Below, one piece after another: positions 1-5,222 of a stretch of 9,274 bases of DNA; the stretch's first letter is position 1; each line of letters begins with the position of its first letter. The stretch is from Conexibacter sp. (GTDB taxonomy: Bacteria; Actinomycetota; Thermoleophilia; Solirubrobacterales; Solirubrobacteraceae): contig JAOPZP010000112.1 in assembly GCA_025964055.1 (NCBI GenBank), forward strand, positions 1 through 9,274. Reading direction: 5' to 3'. The notes below the pieces were generated by a model, which was given only the letters and a program-made list of their open reading frames with translations, was not told the origin of the DNA and did not search any database. Position numbers and translations under genes: made by a program.

Positions 1-179
1 CCGCGGAGCTCCAGCTCGCCGCCGGCCTCCGAGAGCACCATGAGGACCGAGAAGCCGGAGGCCGAGAGGCCCTCGCGCTCCAGGTCGGCCGACAGGCGCC
101 GCCGCACGCTCGCCTCCGCGCGCATGAGGGAGTCCAGGGCACGGTGGGCCAGGGGATCGCCAAGCTCGGGAAGCGTCAT
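1..179 (-). CDS. MarR-family transcriptional regulator, N-terminal part only
   Basis: The first 59 residues are visible, and the gene runs off the left edge. They read MTLPELGDPLAHRALDSLM, followed by a charged helix (RAEASVRRRLSADLEREGLS) and then SGFSVLMVLSEAGGELELR. An amphipathic first helix followed by 'GLs..xfsVLmvLsea' is the usual opening of MarR winged-helix repressors, which bind DNA as dimers and often respond to small phenolic ligands. The winged helix itself lies outside the window, so family assignment rests on the N-terminus alone. The ATG at 179 has no clear Shine-Dalgarno sequence; an in-frame ATG at 125 is an alternative start. It lies 86 bases beyond the stop of the upstream CarH-like gene on the same strand, and I see no clear terminator in that gap. 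Confidence 0.7.
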   Translation of the reverse strand, partial: MTLPELGDPLAHRALDSLMRAEASVRRRLSADLEREGLSASGFSVLMVLSEAGGELELR

Positions 180-265
180 CGCGCGAGGATCATGCCGCGC
201 GGCTCGGACGGTGCCGAACTCTCGCCCAGGGGCTCGCTCGTGCGGTCGGAGGGGAGGACGGCCTG

Positions 266-1153
266 CTACAGCCCGATGGCGCGCGACGGGCCGCGAGCGA
301 AGCGCCCGCTGCCGGCGCGGCCGTCGATGCGCGCGAGGATCGCCTCGCGGGCGGCCAGCGGGCCGTCGGGCAGGATCTCGACCGTGCTGCTGCCCGCGTG
401 CGGGATCGCGCCGCGGTAGTCGAGGATCGCGACGTCCTCGCCGGCGACGCGGCGGGCGGTGAAGACCAGGCGGCCCAGGGCGTCCAGCGTGGCGCCGTGG
501 CCGGTGAGCACGACCGCGCGGGGATCAAGCGCGGTGATGGCGTGTGCGAGGCGGTTGGGATCGGAGTCGGCGGTGAGCGTCAGCGTGCGCAGGCCGCCGC
601 GGCGCAGCACGAGCTCGAGCGCCTGGGCCTGGAGGGCCTCGGCGTCGGGCGCGCGGGACGCGTCGAAGACCAGGACGCCCTCGGGACGCGAGGCGGGCGG
701 TGCGGTGCGCTGCGTGGCCGCCAGCCAGCCGGTGGCGTAGCGCCAGGCGAAGCCGTACTCGGGGGTGGGCGGCGCGTCGTCGACGGGGGCCAGCGCCTCG
801 ACCGTCGGCAGCAGCACCTCCTCGATCGTGCGCTCGACCGAGCGAACGGTCAGGCTCTCCTCGATGAGGCGGTTGGCGCCGTCCTCGTCGAAGCGGCCGA
901 AGGCCGACTCCAGCCGGGCCGGGGAGGCCGGGCCGTTGCCGCGCTCACGGGCGACCGAGACGGCCGAGGAGATGTTCTGCGTCTCCTCGAAGGCGGCGCG
1001 CAGCGCCTCGATCTCGGCCAGGTCGAACTGGCGGTGCCCGCCCGCCGTGCGCTTGGGCTCGGGGAAGCCGAAGCGGCGCTCCCAGGAGCGCAGCGTGTTC
1101 GGGCTGACGCCCAGCATCGCTGCTGCGGCGTTCGTGCGGATCGATCCACCCAT
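266..1153 (-). CDS. CarH-like MerR regulator with degenerate cobalamin-binding domain (copy 1)
   Basis: Predicted 295-residue cytoplasmic transcription regulator. Residues 5-72 are a MerR-type HTH with the CarH/LitR hallmark TLRSWERRFGFPEPKRTAGGHR. Residues 75-150 form a helical segment like the B12-binding cap (TVRSVERTIEEVLLPTVEAL), and residues 155-250 look like the alpha/beta cobalamin-binding fold. In CarH, adenosylcobalamin is held by a DxHxxG-like lower-ligand histidine and a Wx9EH cap motif. Here the lower-ligand region (about 164-180) has no His and the cap region reads WRYATGW, so normal B12 binding seems lost. I chose the ATG at 1153 over the longer GTG at 1231 because the HTH starts right after it, an AAAAGGGGAA stretch lies upstream, and the longer form would place the shared upstream element inside the coding region. 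It is a clear paralogue of 1776-2687. The ligand and targets are unknown. Confidence 0.85.
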   Translation of the reverse strand: MGGSIRTNAAAAMLGVSPNTLRSWERRFGFPEPKRTAGGHRQFDLAEIEALRAAFEETQNISSAVSVARERGNGPASPARLESAFGRFDEDGANRLIEESLTVRSVERTIEEVLLPTVEALAPVDDAPPTPEYGFAWRYATGWLAATQRTAPPASRPEGVLVFDASRAPDAEALQAQALELVLRRGGLRTLTLTADSDPNRLAHAITALDPRAVVLTGHGATLDALGRLVFTARRVAGEDVAILDYRGAIPHAGSSTVEILPDGPLAAREAILARIDGRAGSGRFARGPSRAIGL

Positions 1154-1182
1154 TACGAGAGAGTCTTCCCCTTTTGAGAGGG

Positions 1183-1211
1183 TTGACGCAACTTGCGCAA
1201 CGTCCGGTGCA
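1183..1211. promoter_or_regulatory. Probable operator/promoter element of copy 1 regulator
   Basis: Positions 1193-1211 (TTGCGCAACGTCCGGTGCA on the plus strand) match 2751-2769 upstream of the paralogous regulator at 17 of 19 bases. The left part is also a tandem near-repeat: TTGACGCAAC at 1183-1192, then TTGCGCAAC at 1193-1201. The element sits 40 bases before the ATG at 1153, inside the gap between this gene and the zinc-ribbon gene. MerR/CarH proteins usually bind repeated sites at their own promoters, so autoregulation or cross-regulation is a reasonable inference. Confidence 0.55.
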
Positions 1212-1242
1212 CGACGGGATGCGCCTTGCACCGGGAGGAGGT

Positions 1243-1266
1243 GCCCCGCGCGTGCCGACGCGGGGC
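1243..1266 (-). terminator. GC-rich hairpin after the zinc-ribbon/PAS gene
   Basis: A perfect 8-bp inverted repeat (GCCCCGCG at 1243-1250, CGCGGGGC at 1259-1266) with an 8-base loop begins 7 bases beyond the stop codon at 1274. No T-tract follows on the minus strand, so it may be a U-less terminator or an mRNA 3' stabiliser. It would separate the zinc-ribbon gene from the CarH-like gene downstream, which has its own upstream element. Confidence 0.45.
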
Positions 1267-1273
1267 CCTCAGC

Positions 1274-1759
1274 TCAGACCGTCGAGAGGACGATCAGCGC
1301 GCCGGCCGGCGGCCCACACGCGCCCACGCGCGCTGCGAAGCGGACGCCGTACTCGCCCGCCGGGCGCACGACGAGCGTGCGCGGGGCGGTGAACGACGCC
1401 GTGATGATGCCCTGGAGGAGCTCGTCGCCCTGACCGGCCTCGGCATCGGCCGGCTCCAGGAAGTCGCAGATGTGGCGGTGGACGGCGTTGGGCTCGTCGA
1501 CCTCGAGCACCCGCTCGGCGCCGCGGGAGAGCCCGCAGAGCTTGAGCTGGCGATCGATGATGATGAAGGACTCGCCCTTGCGGGGCGCGAGATCCTCACC
1601 GGCGCTGATGACGACGCCCAGGCCGCAGAGCGAGCAGACGCGCGAGCGGGCGGCCAGGGCCGTCGGCGGGGTCTGCCCGCAGTGCCCGCAGAAGCGGATC
1701 TGGGGCGCGGCCTCGACGGGATCGGGCACGAGACGGAGTGATGGACGCGGGATGCTCAA
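1274..1759 (-). CDS. Zinc-ribbon plus PAS-like small protein
   Basis: 161 residues, not recognised as a named family. Residues 24-45 form a two-knuckle zinc ribbon (CGHC at 24-27 and CSLC at 42-45). Residues about 60-160 resemble a PAS sensor fold: an opening strand SFIIIDRQLKLCGLS, then RGAERVLEVDEPNAV and HICDFLEPADAE, as in the SraAErlLGvdE...lLepad pattern of PAS domains. No membrane segment or enzyme motif is visible. A TTG start at 1759 is favoured by a strong AGGAGG seven bases upstream. It begins 16 bases after the stop of the CarH-like gene 1776-2687, so the two are very likely co-transcribed, and it lies between two CarH-like paralogues. A role as a small sensor or adaptor for one of these regulators is inference from position only. 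Confidence 0.75.
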   Translation of the reverse strand: MSIPRPSLRLVPDPVEAAPQIRFCGHCGQTPPTALAARSRVCSLCGLGVVISAGEDLAPRKGESFIIIDRQLKLCGLSRGAERVLEVDEPNAVHRHICDFLEPADAEAGQGDELLQGIITASFTAPRTLVVRPAGEYGVRFAARVGACGPPAGALIVLSTV

Positions 1760-1765
1760 ACGGAT

Positions 1766-1771
1766 CCTCCT
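1766..1771 (-). promoter_or_regulatory. Ribosome binding site fixing the TTG start
   Basis: The minus strand reads AGGAGG here, with a short spacer before TTG at 1759. It is one of the clearest Shine-Dalgarno sequences in the window. It supports the TTG start over the internal GTG ten codons later. Confidence 0.75.
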
Positions 1772-1775
1772 CAGC

Positions 1776-2687
1776 TCAGGCGGTCAGTCGGCGGCGCCGG
1801 GGCGCCGACGACACTCCGCCGTCGTCGAACTCCAGTAGCTCTTCTTCGACGACGTGGCGCACGCCGGCATCGGCCAGCTCGACGAGCTGGCGGGCCGCCA
1901 GCGTCGGCGACCCCGCGAGATGCCGTGCGCCCGTCGTCCGGCTGCGGCCCCCGCCCGCGCGCCGGAACAGCAGGACCGGCAGCGCGCCGGCCGAGGCCCG
2001 CACGCGATAGGCCCAGCGGGCCACGTCGTCGTCCTGCTCCTCGCCGCCGGCGATCACGACGACGCGCGGCTCGTAGGACGACACCACGTCGCCCAGGCCC
2101 GCGAGGCCGTTGATCGGCAGCGTGATCGTGCGCAGGCCGGTGCGGCTCACGCACAGCTCGAGCGCCCGGAGCGCGAGGGCGTCCGGGTCGAGCAGGTCCC
2201 CGGTGGCGTCACCGAGGAGCACCGCGGGGCGCCGCTCGGGCGGCGGCGACAGGCGCTGCGCCCGTCCCAGCCACTCGCAGGCCCAGCGGGCGGCCAGCGC
2301 CCACGGCGCGGAGTCCGTGCCGTGGCGGTCGCCGATCTCCTCCATGGACGGAAGGAGGACCTCCTCGACGGAGCGCTCGACCGAGCGCAGCGCGAGGGCG
2401 CCCTCCATCGCCGCGTCGGCACGCTCCAGCTCGAACGCCGCGAGGGCGCCGACCAGCACGTGCGTGTCCGCGGCCACCGATTCCCGCGCACGCGAGATGG
2501 CCGACGAGATCGACAGGCCCTCCTGCAGCGCGTCGCGCAGGGCGGCGATCTCCCCGTGCGTGTAGAGGCGGTGCTTTCCCGGGGAACGCTGGGGCTTGGG
2601 GTAGCCGAAGCGTCGCTCCCACGCGCGGAGCGTGTTCGGGCTGACGTTCAGGACGGCAGCCGCTTCGGAGGTCTTCAGCGTGCGCAC
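1776..2687 (-). CDS. CarH-like MerR regulator with degenerate cobalamin-binding domain (copy 2)
   Basis: 303 residues, same layout as copy 1. The MerR HTH is at 3-70 (TLRAWERRFGYPKPQRSPGKHRLY is the typical CarH/LitR recognition region). A helical cap-like segment follows at 75-147 (LRSVERSVEEVLLPSMEEI), then an alpha/beta B12-like fold at 153-243, and a 60-residue tail of low similarity to anything I know. The region that should hold the cobalamin-ligand His (about 160-176, GDATGDLLDPDALALRAL) has none, and the cap reads ARWACEWL without the EH pair. The GTG start at 2687 directly precedes the HTH and has no obvious Shine-Dalgarno sequence. It is first in a likely operon with the zinc-ribbon/PAS gene and diverges from a 28-residue small ORF across an intergenic region that holds a shared operator-like element. 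Known relatives control light-dependent carotenoid or stress genes; here the signal is unknown. Confidence 0.87.
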   Translation of the reverse strand: MRTLKTSEAAAVLNVSPNTLRAWERRFGYPKPQRSPGKHRLYTHGEIAALRDALQEGLSISSAISRARESVAADTHVLVGALAAFELERADAAMEGALALRSVERSVEEVLLPSMEEIGDRHGTDSAPWALAARWACEWLGRAQRLSPPPERRPAVLLGDATGDLLDPDALALRALELCVSRTGLRTITLPINGLAGLGDVVSSYEPRVVVIAGGEEQDDDVARWAYRVRASAGALPVLLFRRAGGGRSRTTGARHLAGSPTLAARQLVELADAGVRHVVEEELLEFDDGGVSSAPRRRRLTA

Positions 2688-2732
2688 GGCTGATGAACGG
2701 GATCACGGCGTACAGCTTTAGTCCCGCCTTGG

Positions 2733-2769
2733 GCACAAAATGCATCGATTTTGCGCAACTTCCCGTGCA
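2733..2769. promoter_or_regulatory. Operator-like region of copy 2 regulator and divergent small ORF
   Basis: Two overlapping signals lie here. Positions 2751-2769 match 1193-1211 at 17 of 19 bases. Positions 2733-2741 (gcacaaaat) and 2748-2756 (attttgcgc) form an inverted repeat with 8 of 9 paired bases around a 6-base spacer. The AT-rich core stands out against about 70% GC surroundings. Location between two divergent genes fits a control site acting on both. Which protein binds is inference; the CarH-like regulators are the best candidates. Confidence 0.6.
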
Positions 2770-2831
2770 GAGACACTGAGTCAGCTTACGCTCGCCGCCC
2801 GCTGTTCGTCCACTTCAACGGAAGGCTTGCC

Positions 2832-2918
2832 ATGAACAACCTGAAGCTGCGTGCCCTGCCCCTCGTCGGCGCCCTCTCCCTCATCGCCTCGATGGCGGGG
2901 TACCTCGGCGGCCGTTAG
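2832..2918 (+). CDS. 28-residue hydrophobic small protein
   Basis: Too short for ordinary gene calling. The ORF encodes 28 residues with a basic N-terminus (MNNLKLR) and then a continuous hydrophobic stretch (ALPLVGALSLIASMAGYLGG), ending in Arg. This fits a single membrane-spanning helix or a small membrane peptide. GGAAGG lies six bases before the ATG, a well-placed ribosome site. It diverges from the CarH-like regulator at 1776-2687 and begins 62 bases beyond the shared operator-like element. A 6-bp GC stem (2895-2900 with 2920-2925) spans the stop codon and could act in termination. I do not recognise a family. It could instead be a fortuitous ORF, but start site, ribosome site and hydrophobic pattern agree. 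Confidence 0.55.
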   Translation: MNNLKLRALPLVGALSLIASMAGYLGGR

Positions 2919-2927
2919 CCCCCGCGA

Positions 2928-2956
2928 TAGACCCCTCGCCCAGGGCGCTGTAGCGT
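2928..2956 (+). promoter_or_regulatory. Promoter of the HD-GYP gene
   Basis: TAGACC (2928-2933), a 17-base spacer, and TAGCGT (2951-2956) fit a housekeeping promoter. The -10 box ends 7 bases before the GTG start at 2964, where there is no Shine-Dalgarno sequence, so transcription probably starts at the start codon and the mRNA is leaderless. Confidence 0.5.
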
Positions 2957-2963
2957 CCGTGGC

Positions 2964-4289
2964 GTGAGCGGGTCGCCCCCTCCGAGGCCGCAGCCGGCCG
3001 TTGCACTCGCGTGCGCGGCCCTGGTCCTGAGCGTCATCGCTGCGGTCATCGTCCCCGGAACAGGTGACGAGACACTGTGGATCGTCCTCGTCGGGTGCGC
3101 CGTCGCGTCGCGTCTGGTCACGGCCGACCTGCACGCGAACCTGTTCATCTCCGGTGCGTTCCTGTGTGGAGCGCTCGCCGCGGTCTTCCTGGGACCGGCC
3201 GCGGCGTTCGTGGTCCCGGCGGCCGCCGAGGTCGTCGGGTGGGCGGTCGAGCGCTACCGCCGCGTGATGCTGCTGGTCAACCTGGCGGGCGCGGTGCTGC
3301 CGACCGTGCTGGCCGGCGTCGTGGTGCAGGCGCTGAACGTCGACCAGCACGGCGTGAGCCTGGTCGTGGTCCTGGCGGCCGCCAGCTTCGCGATCATCGT
3401 CACCAACATCGAGTTCGTCGGGCTCGAGATCGCGCTCATCGAGGGACACGACCTCAAGGAGCGCCACCGGCCGCTGGTCGCCTTCTTCCCCGCGGTCGTG
3501 CTGAACATCGCGCTGACGACCGCCATCGGCGCCCTGTACATCGAGACCGGCTACGCGGTCCTGAGCCTCGTGCTCGTCGCGGTCCTCGCGTTCACCTACA
3601 TGGCGCGGCTGGTCATCAGCGCGCGCGAGCGCACCAAGGAGTACGCGAACCTGTCGTGGGGCGTCTTGAGCGGCCTCATCCGCACGCTCGACGCCCGCGA
3701 CCAGCGCGCGGCCCGGCACTGCGCGGCCGTCGCCCGCTTCTCGCGCGACATCGCCCACCACGTGGGGATGTCGGAGCGCGACCAGGAGCTCGCCCACACC
3801 GCCGGCCTGCTGCACGACATCGGGCGGTTCGCGCTGAGCGACCGCGTCATGGAGCGCGGCGTCGTGCTGACCGAGGACGACTGGCTGGCCATCCGCCGCC
3901 ATCCGGAGCTCGGCGCCGACCTGCTGCGCGACATCGGCGTCTATGGACCGCTGTCGGAGATCATCGTCGCCCACCACGAGCGGCCCGACGGCAAGGGCTA
4001 CCCGAAGCGCCTGACGGCGCAGGACATCCCCGAGATCGCCAAGATCATCGCGGTCGCCGAGGTCTACGACACGCTGACCGCACCCGACACCTACCGGACG
4101 CGGCTGAGCTCGTTCGAGGCGCTCACCGAGCTGCGCCGCGTCGCGGGCACGCAGCTGGACGCGATCTACGTCGAGGCGCTCGCCGACCTCCTGGCCGGCC
4201 AGGGCACCGAGTACCGGCACGCCGACGCCGCCGACTACGACGAGGAGCTCGGGATCGAGCGGCGGATGAACCAGGCCGCTGGGGGTTGA
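2964..4289 (+). CDS. Membrane-anchored HD-GYP-type phosphohydrolase
   Basis: 441 residues. The N-terminal half (about 12-220) holds roughly six or seven hydrophobic segments, a membrane sensor region I cannot name. The C-terminal half (about 225-412) is an HD-GYP domain, a family that hydrolyses cyclic di-GMP. Visible motifs are H284-D285 (LLHDIGRF), H313 (RRHPELG) and HHERPDGKGYP at 337-347, which matches HHExxDGxGYP exactly. The usual 'vaDvfDAlt' motif reads AEVYDTLT: the first Asp, a metal ligand in characterised HD-GYP proteins, is Glu366. The following 'DRPYR' element is also altered (APDTYRTRLSSFEAL). Activity on cyclic di-GMP is therefore likely but not certain. The GTG start is chosen because a -10 box sits just upstream and no earlier start fits. 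It follows the small ORF by 45 bases and converges on an HTH gene. Confidence 0.85.
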   Translation: MSGSPPPRPQPAVALACAALVLSVIAAVIVPGTGDETLWIVLVGCAVASRLVTADLHANLFISGAFLCGALAAVFLGPAAAFVVPAAAEVVGWAVERYRRVMLLVNLAGAVLPTVLAGVVVQALNVDQHGVSLVVVLAAASFAIIVTNIEFVGLEIALIEGHDLKERHRPLVAFFPAVVLNIALTTAIGALYIETGYAVLSLVLVAVLAFTYMARLVISARERTKEYANLSWGVLSGLIRTLDARDQRAARHCAAVARFSRDIAHHVGMSERDQELAHTAGLLHDIGRFALSDRVMERGVVLTEDDWLAIRRHPELGADLLRDIGVYGPLSEIIVAHHERPDGKGYPKRLTAQDIPEIAKIIAVAEVYDTLTAPDTYRTRLSSFEALTELRRVAGTQLDAIYVEALADLLAGQGTEYRHADAADYDEELGIERRMNQAAGG

Positions 4290-4294
4290 GCCCC

Positions 4295-4322
4295 GGCACG
4301 GTGGGCCCGCCGGCCCGCTGCC
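4295..4322. terminator. Bidirectional hairpin between convergent genes
   Basis: In the 37-base gap between the HD-GYP gene and the convergent HTH gene, GGCA (4295-4298) pairs with TGCC (4319-4322), and GGGCC (4303-4307) with GGCCC (4312-4316), around a CGCC loop with an internal bulge. Position between two stop codons fits a shared terminator, although there is no T-tract on either side. Confidence 0.4.
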
Positions 4323-4326
4323 TCGG

Positions 4327-4611
4327 CTAGGGCTTGGGCAGGTCGGGAGCGACCGGAGCGTCCGGCACCGGGCCGGCCTCCTTGTCGCCCTCGCGCACGA
4401 AGCGGCCGGAGCCGGTCGTGCGGTCCTCCAGGGACGTGACGAACTCGTCGAGCTCCTGGACCGGGAACCGCCGCTGGCCACCGGGCGTCCGGTAGCCGCG
4501 GAGGTAGCCCATGTCGGACCACCGGCGGACGGTGGAGAGCGAGACCCCGAGGTGACGTGCTGCCTCCGAGGTCGTCAGACCCAGGCGGCTGGTGTGCGTG
4601 GACCGCGTCAT
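4327..4611 (-). CDS. BldC/excisionase-like small MerR-type HTH protein
   Basis: 94 residues. A single MerR-superfamily helix-turn-helix occupies residues 10-62: LTTSEAARHLGVSLSTVRRW, then SDMGYLRGYRTPGGQRRFPVQELDEF. The wing sequence RTPGGQRRF closely follows the RTxGGHRRY pattern of BldC and excisionase-type proteins. The tail (63-94) is charged and Pro-rich with no visible ligand domain. BldC-like proteins bind direct repeats cooperatively and control development in Streptomyces; the role here is unknown. The ATG at 4611 has no Shine-Dalgarno sequence; a TAACAC box eight bases upstream suggests a leaderless mRNA. TTGCGCA, the core of the element upstream of the two CarH-like genes, occurs at 4662-4668, 51 bases before the start, but the surrounding match is weak. 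Confidence 0.82.
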   Translation of the reverse strand: MTRSTHTSRLGLTTSEAARHLGVSLSTVRRWSDMGYLRGYRTPGGQRRFPVQELDEFVTSLEDRTTGSGRFVREGDKEAGPVPDAPVAPDLPKP

Positions 4612-4722
4612 GAAGTGCAGTGTTAGGGCCCGGCGGCGAGTTCGTGTCGTTCCGCACGGCTTTGCGCAGGTTTCGGCCCCTGGGCTGCCGATAGTGCTCG
4701 GTCTGCGAGCATCCTTGCAGCC

Positions 4723-4785
4723 ATGGGCCGCCTCGACGAGCTGGATCTGGGCCCCGAACCCCTGGAACCGGAGATCAACGTATGA
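4723..4785 (+). CDS. 20-residue ORF overlapping the thioesterase start
   Basis: ATG at 4723 opens a 20-codon frame (MGRLDELDLGPEPLEPEINV) whose TGA stop overlaps the thioesterase ATG as ATGA. The arrangement is typical of translational coupling. The peptide is acidic with a repeated GPEPLEPE-like run and no recognised family. There is no good Shine-Dalgarno sequence; a GATAGT box at 4690-4695 lies 27 bases upstream. It could be a coupled leader peptide or chance, because the downstream gene has its own GGAG site within the frame. Confidence 0.3.
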   Translation: MGRLDELDLGPEPLEPEINV

Positions 4786-5222
4786 GCTACACCCACACGG
4801 AGCGCGTGCGCTTCGGCGACCTCGACGCGATGCGCCACCTCAACAACGTGGTGTTCCTGCGGTACTTCGAGACGGCGCGCATCGCCTACCTCCGGGAGAT
4901 CGTCCCGCAGCACGACCCGGCCAACCCCGAGCGCGACGAGTTCGGGCTGATCTTCGCCGAGTGCCACATCAACTACCGCTCGCCGGTCGTCTTCGACGAG
5001 GTCGTCGACGTCAAGTGCTCGATCGGCAACGTCAAGCGCTCGTCGTTCCGCGTGGAGTTCGAGATGCGGGTCGGCTCCCGGTTGGTCGCCGAGGGCTACG
5101 GCGTCCTGGTCGGCTTCGACTACACGACCCAGCAGGCGTCGGTGCTGCCCGAGGCGCTGCGCGAGACGCTCGAGGCCGAGGTCGCCGCGACGTCGGCGGC
5201 GGCCGCGGGCGCGCAGGCTTAG
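4782..5222 (+). CDS. Hot-dog fold acyl-CoA thioesterase (4HBT/YbgC-FadM type)
   Basis: 146 residues. The N-terminus THTERVRFGDLDAMRHLNNVVFLRYFETAR matches the 4HBT thioesterase pattern 'vrfgDtDamGHvNNavyl.Y.E.aR', with D13 and D15 in place and the usual Gly before His replaced by Arg18. Further along, FAECHINYRSPVVFDEVVDV and RVEFEMR complete the hot-dog sheet and helix. Such enzymes hydrolyse acyl-CoA thioesters in the cytoplasm; chain-length preference cannot be read from the sequence. The Ala-rich tail from about residue 132 is probably disordered. GGAG eight bases upstream supports the ATG. Its stop codon overlaps that of the convergent MATE gene, so there is no room for a separate terminator. 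Confidence 0.88.
   Translation: MSYTHTERVRFGDLDAMRHLNNVVFLRYFETARIAYLREIVPQHDPANPERDEFGLIFAECHINYRSPVVFDEVVDVKCSIGNVKRSSFRVEFEMRVGSRLVAEGYGVLVGFDYTTQQASVLPEALRETLEAEVAATSAAAAGAQA

Noticed and set aside
398..1177. A plus-strand open frame across the first CarH-like gene
   Set aside because: Shadow of a well-supported MerR-type gene on the other strand; its sequence is low-complexity and shows no motif.
1154..1231. GTG start at 1231 for the first CarH-like gene
   Set aside because: It adds 26 residues without similarity, has no ribosome site and would bury the shared upstream element in coding sequence.
2781..4481. A 566-codon minus-strand open frame opposite the HD-GYP gene
   Set aside because: It is the antisense shadow of a clear HD-GYP gene in high-GC DNA, with low-complexity Asp/Arg/Gln-rich sequence and no motif.
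4662..4668. TTGCGCA upstream of the BldC-like gene as a third copy of the shared element
   Set aside because: The core matches, but only about 12 of 19 bases agree over the full element, and the same 7-mer also occurs inside coding regions (for example near 6786 and 8107). It was noted but not called as a site.
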